This document shows, piece after piece, positions 34,656 to 42,758 of a stretch of DNA of 64,000 nucleotides. The stretch spans positions 1 through 64,000 of the forward strand of contig JBJMMD010000029.1 of assembly GCA_045804965.1 (NCBI GenBank), written 5' to 3'. This stretch comes from CAVTUU01 sp045804965. Its GTDB lineage: Bacteria; Chloroflexota; Chloroflexia; Thermomicrobiales; UBA6265. The notes below the pieces were generated by a model, which saw only the letters and a program-made list of their open reading frames with translations, ran no database searches and was not told the origin of the DNA. Both the position numbers and the translations under genes were made by a program. Positions within the stretch are counted from its first letter, which is position 1. Each line of letters begins with the position of its first letter.

Positions 34656-36674
34656 GTGGCCTTCGAGACGACCGGAACCGAGGACAGTTCGTCGGCTCCT
34701 AACGACCGGCATTACCTCGCCCTAATCGAGCGTGCTGCCGAGTATGTGCAGCAACGAGGCGGGTCCGTTCACGAAGATGAATTAATCATCCATGTCTTCG
34801 GCGCCGGGAGTTCGACGTCGCTCTGGCGACCGTTGCTGCACAACGTGCTCGGCGACCACCCGCAGATCCAACTCTTCCCGGACGGCTATTGGCGGCATCC
34901 ACACGCATTCGACGACGTCGCGACGAGCGGGTGTCTCGATTTCGTCGCCATCGACGTCGAGACGACTGGTCTCGGTCCCTCGCGTCATCGGGTCATCGAA
35001 TTCGCAGCCATTCGGTTCCGTGGAGGGATCGAACAGGAGCGATTCGAGACACTTATCCAACCGGATCGGCGTGTGCCTAAGTACATCACGAAGCTCACTG
35101 GACTCACCGATGGTCATCTTGATGACGCGCCACGCTTTGCCGACATCGCATACCAGGTTGTCCAATTTCTTGGAAGCGAAACGATTATTGGACACAATGT
35201 CGGGTTCGACTTCTCGTTTCTCAACGCCGAATTAAAGCGCCTCGAACGTCCGACACTGATCAACGACCGCGTCGACGTCATGTTTCTCGGGATGAAGCTT
35301 GTACCCGGATTGCGCCGGCCCACGCTCGAACGGCTCGCGAACTCGCTCGGCTTGGCTACAACGAGAGTGCACCGAGCAGGCGAAGACGCGCGGTTGGCCG
35401 GTCTCGCGGCAGGACGCCTGAGCGAGATCGCTGCTCAAGCGGGCGATGGCTCACTCGAGCGCCTGCTTTCTCTCTCCAGTCCGATTGCCAAGCTGCCGAA
35501 AGACGGCGTAGGACGGGCACGATCGGTCATGGATCGCGACTTGCTCGTCAATGTCCCGAAACGCCCAGGCGTCTATCTCATGCTTGATTCGTTCGACCAC
35601 GTGATCTACGTCGGCAAGGCGAAGAACCTGCGCGACCGCGTCTCGTCCTATTTTTCGCAACCGCTTGGCTATACCCGCAAGATGGACGGTTTGGCCGAGT
35701 CAATGGTAAAGATCGATGTCGAAGTGACCGGTTCCGAGCTCGAAGCGCTCATGCTCGAATCGCAGCTAATTAAGCGCTACCAGCCCCGCTACAACACGGC
35801 CCTGCGTTCCTTCGAGCACTATCCTTACATCCGGATTGACGTTTCGAACCCATGGCCCCATGTCACACTCGTAGGTGACCGCAAGCCCGACGGCGCCCGC
35901 TATTTCGGACCGTTCCGCAGTACGTCCTCGGCGAGAAAAACGGTCGACCTGATCAACTCAGTCTTGCCGCTTCGTACCTGTAGCCGGAGCTTCAAGAATG
36001 CCCGAAGCTACGGCTCCCCGTGTATTCAACTCGATCTCGGTCGCTGCCTGGGGCCGTGCCTTGGCCGCGCCGACAGCGAAATCTACCGCCGCCACGTGCG
36101 CAAAGTGACCAGTTTTCTCGAAGGAGACTCCGAAATATTGCGTGAGGAAATCTGGTCAGGGCTGGAAGAGGCGGCCGCGCGATTGGACTTTGAGAAGGCG
36201 CGGCGACTGCGAGATGAACTCTTACAAGCGGAAGCACTTTCCCAGGCACAAGCTCGCCTCCTGGAAGCCGAGCAATCGCACACGCTCCTCTTGGTCCAGC
36301 CATCTGCGGAACCGAACGCGCGCGAAGTCTTCCTCGTGATCCGAGGTCGGCTCTGGGCGCAAGTGCGGGCCGATATGGGCCGGGGACCACGAACGCTCGC
36401 CGTGCGGCTCGAAGCGTCGTGGAACCGGGCAACGTCCTCTTCCATCTCACCGGTGGACTACGACACGATCGACGAAGCGAACATCCTCAACCGCTGGCTC
36501 TTTCGGTATGCCGGCCATCCAGCGATCTTGGCGATCGAACCGCCTGACAAACCTGACTGGAAGGATTTATCGAGCAGAGCGTTCGCTTTGAGTGTTGAGG
36601 ACTTGGAGTTCAACGATCGCGACGCGTCAAGCGAAATCGACGAAGTGCTGGCGGAGGCTTCGTTAACGCCATAG
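34656..36674 (+). CDS. DEDDh exonuclease fused to a UvrC-like GIY-YIG nuclease
   Basis: The 672-residue product joins three parts. Residues about 20-85 look like a small winged-helix domain (IHVFGAGSSTSLWRPLLHNVL). Residues about 93-260 form a DnaQ/PolC-like exonuclease with D100 and E102 in AIDVETTGLG, D185 in HNVGFDFSFL and H239/D244 in HRAGEDA, all catalytic residues present. Residues about 298-400 carry a UvrC-type GIY-YIG domain (GVYLML, YVGKAKNLRDRVSSYF, E in LEALMLESQLIKRY), then a UVR helix (LDFEKARRLRDEL). The UvrC RNase H and HhH parts are absent. Similar proteins exist in Actinobacteria. GTG start with ggag upstream. Confidence 0.9.
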   Translation: MAFETTGTEDSSSAPNDRHYLALIERAAEYVQQRGGSVHEDELIIHVFGAGSSTSLWRPLLHNVLGDHPQIQLFPDGYWRHPHAFDDVATSGCLDFVAIDVETTGLGPSRHRVIEFAAIRFRGGIEQERFETLIQPDRRVPKYITKLTGLTDGHLDDAPRFADIAYQVVQFLGSETIIGHNVGFDFSFLNAELKRLERPTLINDRVDVMFLGMKLVPGLRRPTLERLANSLGLATTRVHRAGEDARLAGLAAGRLSEIAAQAGDGSLERLLSLSSPIAKLPKDGVGRARSVMDRDLLVNVPKRPGVYLMLDSFDHVIYVGKAKNLRDRVSSYFSQPLGYTRKMDGLAESMVKIDVEVTGSELEALMLESQLIKRYQPRYNTALRSFEHYPYIRIDVSNPWPHVTLVGDRKPDGARYFGPFRSTSSARKTVDLINSVLPLRTCSRSFKNARSYGSPCIQLDLGRCLGPCLGRADSEIYRRHVRKVTSFLEGDSEILREEIWSGLEEAAARLDFEKARRLRDELLQAEALSQAQARLLEAEQSHTLLLVQPSAEPNAREVFLVIRGRLWAQVRADMGRGPRTLAVRLEASWNRATSSSISPVDYDTIDEANILNRWLFRYAGHPAILAIEPPDKPDWKDLSSRAFALSVEDLEFNDRDASSEIDEVLAEASLTP

Positions 36675-36733
36675 GCAATGAAAACGGCGCTACATTTCGA
36701 GCCTCCGAAGAAAAGAAAGTTCCTGTCTTCCCT

Positions 36734-36763
36734 TTGAGCGTCGCTGCGCACGTCACGTATACT
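36734..36763 (+). promoter_or_regulatory. Candidate promoter of the uracil-DNA glycosylase gene
   Basis: TTGAGC at 36734-36739 and TATACT at 36758-36763 have an 18-base spacer, 41 bases before the GTG start. The -10 hexamer is the same as at the pyr promoter. Confidence 0.5.
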
Positions 36764-36803
36764 CACTGATCGTTTAGCCGTCACTTTTGAGGTCGAGGGG
36801 AAC

Positions 36804-37433
36804 GTGGCTGAAGATAAGTCCAAGATTGAACTCGACGCTGTCGCCGCGGAAGTCGTAGTTTGTCCGAAGTGCGAGCTTTCGCGGAGTCGGACGCATGCCG
36901 TTCCCGGTGACGGAAACCCGCACGCGCGGACGATGTTGATCGGCGAGGGTCCGGGGTGGCATGAGGATCAGCAGGGCCTTCCGTTCGTCGGCAACGCCGG
37001 CAAGTTTCTCAATGAGCTGCTCGAAATTGGCGGATTGAAGCGCGAGGACGTGTTCATCACGAACGTGGTGAAGTGTCGTCCGCCCGGCAATCGCGATCCC
37101 ATGCCGGATGAAATCGCCGCGTGCGCTCCGTATTTGGAACGGCAAATCGCGGCGATCGATCCTGATGTCATCGTTACGCTCGGTCGATTTTCGATGAGCC
37201 GGTGGTTTCCTGGTGAGCGAATCTCGAAAATTCACGGACAGCCAAAGCGGGTAGAAGGTCGGCTTGTGGTGCCTATGTATCACCCCGCGGCGGCGCTACA
37301 TCAAGCGGCGTTGCGCAGCGCCATCGAAGAGGATTTTAAGAAACTCCCAAAGTGGCTCGCAGAGGCAACCCGCGACCGCGAAATCACTGAGAAGGCGGAC
37401 GAGCCACCCGCATCGCAAATGAGCATGTTTTAG
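36804..37433 (+). CDS. Uracil-DNA glycosylase, family 4, with possible clamp-binding tail
   Basis: Family 4 enzymes excise uracil from DNA and carry a [4Fe-4S] cluster. The 209-residue product has the expected cysteines (C20, C23, C91, C107), the motif GEGPGWHEDQQGLPFVG, NVVKCRPPGNRDP, and the catalytic histidine in VPMYHPAAALH. Start GTG 36804 has gagggg just upstream. The protein ends exactly with QMSMF, close to the bacterial beta-clamp binding pentapeptide (QLSLF-like), suggesting recruitment to the replication clamp (inference). Confidence 0.93.
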   Translation: MAEDKSKIELDAVAAEVVVCPKCELSRSRTHAVPGDGNPHARTMLIGEGPGWHEDQQGLPFVGNAGKFLNELLEIGGLKREDVFITNVVKCRPPGNRDPMPDEIAACAPYLERQIAAIDPDVIVTLGRFSMSRWFPGERISKIHGQPKRVEGRLVVPMYHPAAALHQAALRSAIEEDFKKLPKWLAEATRDREITEKADEPPASQMSMF

Positions 37434-37479
37434 AAAAGTCAGAGTAATTTCAGGGTCTTCTCCGGTTCGTCTCATCTTC

Positions 37480-38021
37480 TTCGACTTTGTCGCTGAAGTT
37501 GGCAATAACAGTATCTCCTCGAATACGAGGAGGACATCATTGTGGTCGACTACGGCGTTGCATTTCCGCAAGAGGTCGAGCTCGGAATTGACTTGGACCC
37601 GCCTGATATCTCGTATCTGCGCGAGCGCGCGGCCAACGTGCGGGCGATATTCATCACCCACGGGCACGAGGACCATATCGGCGCGCTCCCCTACCACCTC
37701 ACTGAGATCAACGCGCCGGTCTACGCCACGAAACTGACGCTTGGCCTTTCCGGGCCAAACTCGAAGAAGCAAAGCTGGCCGCCCGTGCCGATTTACGGGA
37801 GCTTAATCCAACGAGCACTGGGCCAGTTCAAGCTGGAGCGTTCAGCGTCGAACCCTTTCGGGTTTGCCACAGCATTCCGGATGTTGAAGACGGCGATGGG
37901 CTGGCGCAGATCTTTCGACTATCGCTCAGGATGACGGTAGGGGGCGCTCAGCAACTTTTAGATGGGGAGAATGCGCTTGCCCGCGCTCGAACGCGTTAAA
38001 GAGCGGTTGGCGAGCTCCTAG
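37480..38021 (+). pseudogene. Decayed RNase J (rnj) fragment
   Basis: The N-terminal metallo-beta-lactamase part of an RNase J is recognisable but broken. Around 37492-37512 frame 1 reads VAEVGNN; then another frame gives LLEYEEDIIVVDYGVAFPQEVELGID and IFITHGHEDHIGALPYHLTEINAPVYATKLTLGL. Near 37750 the reading shifts again, continuing FRAKLEEAKLAARADLRELN and PFRVCHSIPDVEDGDGLAQ, which matches the RNase J middle region. No start codon or ribosome binding site fits, and the beta-CASP domain is missing. The last 30-40 codons are not recognised. At least two frameshifts are needed, so this is a pseudogene. Confidence 0.85.
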
Positions 38022-38848
38022 TGGGTACCTAGAAATTCGAGCACGACTCGATTGAAGTCGTCCAGTCGCTCCATGTTGACCATATGTGCGGCGTTCGGAA
38101 TGACTACTTTTCGAGCGTTTGGAATCATGGTTTTCATCAGGTCTGCCATTGCGAGCACGTCCGGGACGTCTTGATCGCCGACGACGATAAGCGTGGGCAC
38201 GCCGATTTCCGCAAGCCGGTCGATCGCCGGCGGCTTAAGCTGAACTTCTTCGGCGGCGTCCTGCTCGGCGATGCGATCAACGAGGGCGGTGTTCATCTCG
38301 CGGACGCGGTCCCGAACCGCTGAGTTAACCGATTCTGGACCACGGTTGGAGCCGTCGACCCACAGTTTCAGTTCAAGCTCGATGACTTGGGCGAAGTCGT
38401 CAGCCTCTGCGGCTATTTCCATCTCCTTCCAAGCTCGTTTCAGCACATCTGATGGTTCTTGTTCGCCGACGCCGGAAGCGACGCGGATAAGCGATCTGAC
38501 CATCGCGGGATATGCGAGCGTGAAGTCAATCGCGATTTGACCGCCAATTGACGCGCCGAGAATGTGCGCGTGGGCGATGCCGAGATGACGCATAAGTCCG
38601 GCGAGATCTTCGTGATGGGCGTATGGCTCAGGCGGCAGATCCGATTGCCCATAGCCGCGGAGGTCGTAGCGCAGGACCCGATAGTTGCGGCTGAACGCCG
38701 GGATTTGGTCGTCCCACATCCGGCGGTCGGCGATGCCGGCGTGGATGAGGACGAGGGCTGGACCATCACCGCTCACGTCGTATATGAGTTGCGCTCCGTT
38801 GATGGCGACAACGCTTGAAACTGACGAATTGGAACTTGGCGTGCTCAT
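38018..38848 (-). CDS. Alpha/beta hydrolase
   Basis: The 276-residue product is an alpha/beta-hydrolase fold enzyme. It has the nucleophile elbow LGASIGG with S100, LIHAGIADRRMWDDQIPAF near the N-terminus, LRYDLRGYGQSDLP, the acid residue in LIVVGDQDVPD and the histidine in IPNAAHMVNMERLD. It resembles 3-oxoadipate enol-lactonase-like esterases, but the substrate cannot be fixed. No signal peptide. Its 3' end just touches the rnj pseudogene on the other strand. Confidence 0.9.
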   Translation of the reverse strand: MSTPSSNSSVSSVVAINGAQLIYDVSGDGPALVLIHAGIADRRMWDDQIPAFSRNYRVLRYDLRGYGQSDLPPEPYAHHEDLAGLMRHLGIAHAHILGASIGGQIAIDFTLAYPAMVRSLIRVASGVGEQEPSDVLKRAWKEMEIAAEADDFAQVIELELKLWVDGSNRGPESVNSAVRDRVREMNTALVDRIAEQDAAEEVQLKPPAIDRLAEIGVPTLIVVGDQDVPDVLAMADLMKTMIPNARKVVIPNAAHMVNMERLDDFNRVVLEFLGTH

Positions 38849-38908
38849 GCGTTTTCTTACCGTAATCGATAGGCATCCGCTCCTGGCGCATTCTAGTCCT
38901 TGTTTCGA

Positions 38909-41900
38909 TCAGTGGTAGTTGTGGGATGTCGGCGTGAGCGATTCCAAGTCCCGTTTTGGCGCTGGCTCCGCGAGCGGGGTGGGGTCCTCGGCGACCTGAG
39001 TGGGGAGGTCGTGGAACGTTTCGCGGGCGGCTTCGAGCGGAGAAATCGCGCGGGCGATGATGTTGATCGTGTCCTCGCGCTTTCGCAGCGTTCCCTCGAT
39101 GATGATGAACGGCTCGCCACGGACGATGAGCCGCCGTTCCTCATAGAGCTGGGCGTAGACAATGACATTGGCGAGCCCGCGCTCATCCTCCAACAACAAG
39201 AAGGTCACACCCTTGGCCGTGCCCGGCCGCTGGCGGCAGACGACGAGACCACCGATGCGGACATAAGCGCCGTCGGGCATCGTTTCCAGGTCGACTGTCG
39301 TGACGAGATACTCCGGGAGATGAGGACGGAGCAGACCGAGCGGGTGATAACGGGGGGAGAGACCGAGAACCGCATAGTCGGCCGACATCTGATCCCAGGC
39401 GCTCATTGGGCGCAGCTCGACATGATCCTGCCCCACTGGGAGCGCAAGCGGAAGCTGGCGGCCAGGCTGTTTGCCGGCGAGCTGCTTGCCGAAGCGGCGG
39501 GAGGGAATGAAGAGACCGAGTTGCCAGAGCGCCTCCCGCCGGGCGAGACCGAAGCGGTCGAAGGCGCCGACGACGATCATGTTCTCAACCGCCGCGGTTG
39601 GAATCGGGACGCGACGAACGAGATCGGCCAGCGAGCGGTACGGGCCGTTCGCTTCCCGTTCGAGCACGATCGCTTGCGCCGGTTTTTCTCCTAATTCCTC
39701 GATGTAGCCGAGACCGATCCGAATCGCGTTACCTTCGACGCTACAACGGATGCCACTGATATTGATATCAGGCGGGAAGATACGCAGCCTGTGGCGTTTG
39801 GCGTCGTTGGTCAGCACATGGGGCGGATAGAACCCCATCGGTTGGTTATTGAGGAGGGCGCAGGTGAATTCTGCCGGGTAGTAGAACTTCAGCCAGCAGG
39901 ATTGATAGGCGAGCACGGCGAACGCAGCGGCGTGCGCCTTGGGGAAACCGTATTCGGCGAAACCGAGGAGTTTCTTAAAGACGTTGCTCGCCGTTTCTCG
40001 GGTGACCCCGTTCTTTTCAGCACCCTCACGGAATTGTTCCCACAGCCCGATCATCGCGTCGCGCGAGCGTTTGCGACTCATCGAACGACGAAGGGCGTCG
40101 GCTTGCCCGGCGGTGAACCCGGCCAGCGCCATCGCGACCTGGATCACCTGCTCCTGATAGAGAATGACGCCGTGTGTTTCCTGCAGTACTTCCTCGAGCA
40201 GCGGATGATCGTAGAACGGCTCGATGTTGAGGAAGCCGCGATGCTTGCCCTGCCGGTGAGCGATATACGGTTTAACCGCGCCGCCGATGATTGGTCCGGG
40301 ACGAACGATCGCGACCTGGACGATCAGATCTTCCAGGCGCTGTGGCCGGGTGCGGGGGAGCATCTGGATTTGGGCCCGGCTCTCGATTTGGAATACACCG
40401 ATCGTGTCGCCAGCGCAAATCATGTCATAAATGACCGGTTCGTTGAAATCGATCCGGCTGAGATCGACCATCTTCTTGCCGGCGGTCACGATCAGTTCCA
40501 GGCACTCCTCGACCAGCGAGAGCATGCCGAGAGCGAGGAAGTCGATTTTGACGACCCGGGCATCGTCACAGGAATCCTTGTCCCACTGACAGAGAAAACG
40601 ACCTTCCATCGCGGCGGGCTGGATCGGCACTAATTCGCAGAGTGGGCTGGAGGAGACGATCATGCCGCCGGAGTGCTGGGTGACGTGGCGTGGGAAACCG
40701 GCGAGCTGTTCCGTTAGCTCGACGAGGTATTTCCAGGGTGGCGCGTCCTTGCGGCTGGCGTAGGATGGAATCCGTGCAAGTTCACCGCCAAGCTCCTTCG
40801 CTGACCGGGGTTCACTCAGTTTGGCGATTTTGTCGAGATCGGTTAGTGGCAAGCCCAGCGCTTTGCCGACATCGCGCACCGCACTGCGGAGCTTGTAGGT
40901 CGAGAAGGCGCAAACGAGCGCAGCCCGCTCGGCGCCATATTTCTCATAGACCCGTTCCATGAGCCGCTCGCGAATCTCGCGTGGGAAATCGAGATCAATG
41001 TCGGGAATCGAATGCAACTCCTCGTTCAGGAACCGCCCGAAGAAGAGATCGTGCTTGAGCGGATCAATGTGCGATAGCCCGATCAGATAGCAAACGATCG
41101 AGCTGACCGACGAACCGCGACCTCGTCCGGGCGGCAGATTGCCCGCGCTACGCGCCGAGTTGACGCCGCGGACCTCGTCCGCCACCTCTCGGGCCAGAAG
41201 GAGCAGATCCCGATAGAGGAGGAAGAATCCCGCAAGTTCATGACGGGTAATCACGTTCAATTCTTCGGTCAACCGGGCGAGCGCTTCCTCACGGCCTGTG
41301 GGGTAGCGTTCTTCAAGCGCATCCAGGCAAACACGCGCCAGCAACTCATCCGGGGTGTCGCCCGGTTCGGTTGGGTACGCGGGAAAGGTGTAGGCGAGAT
41401 CGCGGGCAAGATTGAAATTAGCGCACCGCTCGGCGATGGCGAGGGTAGTTGTCAACGCCTGTGGGTACCGAGAAAAGAGACGGGCTGTTTCCTCAGCCGA
41501 GCGGAGGTAGAAGCGGCTATTCGGGCGACGCTCGCGATGTGAGCCGTCGAGTGTGGTCCGATGCTGGATGGCAACGAGCACATCCTGCAGCCGGTGACGC
41601 TCCTGGCGATGATAGTGGACATTGCCGGTGGCCGCGTAGGCGAGTCCGTGTAGGTCGGCGAGCTCAACCAGCCGAGCGAGACGTTGCGTGTCGCCATGCA
41701 CGAAGTTTTGCTGCAACTCGACGACCACGTTGGACGGACCGAACCATTCGACATAATCGTCGACGAGCCGGTCTACTTCTCGGTAGTTCTCGGCGTCGAT
41801 GAGTTGAGCGAGCCGCCCTTGCCGGCAGCCGGTGAGCAAGATGATTCCTTCGGCATGGGCGGCGAGGAGGGCTGGGTCGAGCCGGGGGACGCGGTCTTCG

Positions 41901-42292
41901 GGGCGGTAATGCGGTTTCGATTTGCCAACGCCGCGCAAGGAAAAGGGGATTGGTTCTTCTGTCTCCGCGTCCTCAGCGATCGGCGGCAGACCGTTGTGGT
42001 GGGCGGCGGTGATCAGGCGGCAGAGGTTAGCGTAGCCGCGCGTGGACTCGGCCAGCAGAGTCAAGTGCGAGCCGTCAGTTAGGGTCAGCTCGGTGCCGGT
42101 GAGTGGGGCGATACCAGCGGATTGAGCGTGCTGGGCGAACTCCATTGCCCCATAGATCCCATCGTGATCGGTGACGGCGAGTGCGTGGTATCCCAGCTCG
42201 CTGGCGCGGGCAATCATCTCCTCCGGCACCGATGCGCCGTCCAGGAACGAGAAGGCCGTATGCAGATGGAGTTCAACGTATGATGTCGGCAT
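38909..42292 (-). CDS. dnaE2: Error-prone DNA polymerase DnaE2
   Basis: DnaE2 is a C-family polymerase used for mutagenic translesion synthesis with ImuB. The 1127-residue product has an N-terminal PHP domain (YVELHLHTAFSFLDGASVPEEM, LAVTDHDGIYGAMEF), the polymerase palm with IPDIDLDFPREIRERLMERVYEKYG, DKDSCDDARVVKIDFLALGML, the fingers region VIRPGPI-like AIVRPGPIIGGAVKPY, and a C-terminal OB fold (YVRIGGLVVCRQRPGTAKGVTFLLLEDERGLANVIVY). It is shorter than replicative DnaE, as expected for DnaE2. It stands 184 bases after the DUF6504 gene in the LexA-controlled operon. Confidence 0.95.
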   Translation of the reverse strand: MPTSYVELHLHTAFSFLDGASVPEEMIARASELGYHALAVTDHDGIYGAMEFAQHAQSAGIAPLTGTELTLTDGSHLTLLAESTRGYANLCRLITAAHHNGLPPIAEDAETEEPIPFSLRGVGKSKPHYRPEDRVPRLDPALLAAHAEGIILLTGCRQGRLAQLIDAENYREVDRLVDDYVEWFGPSNVVVELQQNFVHGDTQRLARLVELADLHGLAYAATGNVHYHRQERHRLQDVLVAIQHRTTLDGSHRERRPNSRFYLRSAEETARLFSRYPQALTTTLAIAERCANFNLARDLAYTFPAYPTEPGDTPDELLARVCLDALEERYPTGREEALARLTEELNVITRHELAGFFLLYRDLLLLAREVADEVRGVNSARSAGNLPPGRGRGSSVSSIVCYLIGLSHIDPLKHDLFFGRFLNEELHSIPDIDLDFPREIRERLMERVYEKYGAERAALVCAFSTYKLRSAVRDVGKALGLPLTDLDKIAKLSEPRSAKELGGELARIPSYASRKDAPPWKYLVELTEQLAGFPRHVTQHSGGMIVSSSPLCELVPIQPAAMEGRFLCQWDKDSCDDARVVKIDFLALGMLSLVEECLELIVTAGKKMVDLSRIDFNEPVIYDMICAGDTIGVFQIESRAQIQMLPRTRPQRLEDLIVQVAIVRPGPIIGGAVKPYIAHRQGKHRGFLNIEPFYDHPLLEEVLQETHGVILYQEQVIQVAMALAGFTAGQADALRRSMSRKRSRDAMIGLWEQFREGAEKNGVTRETASNVFKKLLGFAEYGFPKAHAAAFAVLAYQSCWLKFYYPAEFTCALLNNQPMGFYPPHVLTNDAKRHRLRIFPPDINISGIRCSVEGNAIRIGLGYIEELGEKPAQAIVLEREANGPYRSLADLVRRVPIPTAAVENMIVVGAFDRFGLARREALWQLGLFIPSRRFGKQLAGKQPGRQLPLALPVGQDHVELRPMSAWDQMSADYAVLGLSPRYHPLGLLRPHLPEYLVTTVDLETMPDGAYVRIGGLVVCRQRPGTAKGVTFLLLEDERGLANVIVYAQLYEERRLIVRGEPFIIIEGTLRKREDTINIIARAISPLEAARETFHDLPTQVAEDPTPLAEPAPKRDLESLTPTSHNYH

Positions 42293-42323
42293 GGGGCGTT
42301 ATGCGACGACGGCGCCAGGCCGA

Positions 42324-42447
42324 AGTTCCCTCACCCGGCGCTTCGCGCCACTCTCTCCCGTGCGAGGGAGAGGGTACGGGAAAAGCCCGAACCGCAAGAA
42401 CCGCCCCTCTCCCGTGCACGGGAGAGGGGATAGGGGGTGAGGGAACT
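42324..42447. repeat. REP/MITE-like inverted-repeat element between the DUF6504 gene and dnaE2
   Basis: The 124-bp element is bounded by perfect 13-bp inverted repeats (agttccctcaccc at 42324-42336 and its complement at 42435-42447). Inside are hairpins: ggcgc/gcgcc (42337-42349), ctctccc/gggagag (42353-42372) and a perfect 26-bp palindrome (42404-42429, core cccgtgcacggg). The ends resemble the widespread ccctcaccc...gggtgaggg repeat type. No coding potential. It fills most of the gap in the operon. Confidence 0.8.
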
Positions 42448-42476
42448 CTGGGCGTACGCAACCGCATTGGTATTTC

Positions 42477-42758
42477 CTAATAGCTCTGCTCGTACCAGGT
42501 GTTCTGGACAAGGTCGTGGTAGATCGTGCGGATGGCGCCGGTGTCGATCACGATCTGGAAATAGCGGCGAGTTATGGGCTCCCGCCACCATTCGTCGTCG
42601 ATGCACCAGACGTCTTGAATGCGCACGACCTTATGCTGCCGGTTGTTCGCGATCAGCAACGCGGGCATGCCTTTGTGTTCCACTACAGTGATTTGGCGGG
42701 GAGGATTCAGGGATCGTAGCTGATCAGGGCGTGCCGGCGTTCGGGGATCCGGGACCAT
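42477..42758 (-). CDS. DUF6504-like small protein of the mutasome operon
   Basis: The 93-residue product has the core VWCIDDEWWREPITRRYFQIVIDTGAIRTIYHDLVQNTWYEQSY, which I match to the DUF6504 family often found beside imuB/dnaE2 genes (family assignment from memory). Several aromatic residues and an acidic pair (DDEWW) are conserved-looking. ATG 42758 is supported by ggaggtagagcc directly upstream and lies 52 bases inside the end of imuB, so translation is coupled. Its role is unknown; a place in the ImuB-DnaE2 machinery is an inference from context. Confidence 0.75.
   Translation of the reverse strand: MVPDPRTPARPDQLRSLNPPRQITVVEHKGMPALLIANNRQHKVVRIQDVWCIDDEWWREPITRRYFQIVIDTGAIRTIYHDLVQNTWYEQSY

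Noticed and set aside
38900..39694. 264-codon plus-strand open frame
   Set aside because: It is the complement of the end of dnaE2; the coding evidence on the other strand is decisive.
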